Source: Clostridium sp. SM-530-WT-3G
GTDB lineage: Bacteria; Bacillota; Clostridia; Clostridiales; Clostridiaceae
Direction: 5' to 3'
DNA: 64,000 nucleotides
Assembly: GCF_012843905.1 (NCBI RefSeq)
Contig: NZ_JABAGC010000001.1
Span: 62,001 to 126,000, forward strand
Positions 63,948-64,000 of the stretch are shown piece after piece. The position numbers were made by a program, and so were the translations under genes. Every line of letters begins with the position of its first letter. The stretch's first letter is position 1. The notes under the pieces are model-generated. The model was not told where the DNA came from, searched no databases, and worked only from the letters and a program-made list of their open reading frames with translations.

Positions 63948-64000
63948 CTTATTGTAGGCGTTAAATTATGGGACTAAGAAATGAGGTAAATAAAATTGAA

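Overview
The window is low-GC, AT-rich DNA with strong AGGAGG-type ribosome binding sites, frequent TTG/GTG starts, PolC-type replicative polymerase, a T-box leader, a fluoride riboswitch and a YclNOPQ-type siderophore importer. This points to a Clostridium (sensu stricto, Firmicutes) chromosome; the species cannot be fixed from sequence reading alone. No rRNA, tRNA, CRISPR array, transposase or prophage was seen.

Layout. 0-1.3 kb: broken U32 peptidase end and an aminotransferase (minus strand). 1.5-11.8 kb: accessory block with a UvrD-type helicase core fused to a LexA-type autoprotease, an unknown protein, a Mbeg1-like lipase, a histidine phosphatase, a TPR protein with two CbbX/SpoVK-like AAA+ domains, a folded RNA/small ORF element and an LRR/cell-wall-binding surface protein. 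12-15.4 kb: tRNA-dihydrouridine synthase, zinc-ribbon/OB membrane protein, EamA transporter. 15.7-20.1 kb: polC. 20.5-29.4 kb: a compact co-directional cluster with a GrpE-like coiled-coil protein, a decayed Hsp70-like copy, an intact 982-aa Hsp70-like ATPase, a HerA/VirB4-like ATPase with a long Ser/Gly/Thr linker, a small-residue-rich hydrophobic protein and a small unknown protein. This is my best candidate for an undescribed system: a dedicated chaperone pair next to a DNA or protein translocase motor and a possible membrane effector.

29.6-31.9 kb (minus strand): a frameshifted Crp/Fnr regulator, ferredoxin, NapH-like protein and C_GCAxxG_C_C protein, with a palindromic Crp-type operator placed about 41 bases upstream of the probable start site. 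32-33.5 kb: pdxST. 33.8-36.8 kb: secreted M16C protease broken by one in-frame TAG. 37-41.7 kb: GNAT, ferredoxin, HAD phosphatase, 5'-truncated histidine kinase, DEAD-box helicase. 42.1-45.4 kb: Trp-specific T-box leader with an extra antiterminator/terminator module, intact trpE and trpG, then trpD, trpF and trpA fragments fused by deletions with trpC and trpB absent. 45.4-46.8 kb: ABC-F remnant between two related attenuator leaders. 46.9-51 kb: siderophore ABC importer. 51.3-57 kb: PrmA-like methyltransferase, MarR, UPF0158, DUF5661, zinc-ribbon protein, RlmI-like methyltransferase, CPA2 antiporter. 57.1-58.5 kb: fluoride riboswitch and CLC-type fluoride exporter. 58.6-63.8 kb: MATE exporter, DUF488 protein, DegV-PadR pair behind a triple palindromic operator, small ORF, BaiN-like flavoprotein.

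A striking general trait is gene decay: at least nine fragments or disrupted genes (U32, methyltransferase, Hsp70 copy, DUF488, Crp/Fnr, hydrolase, M16C, histidine kinase, trpDFA, ABC-F) lie among otherwise healthy genes. Coordinates of starts below are corrected where a ribosome binding site favours an internal start.
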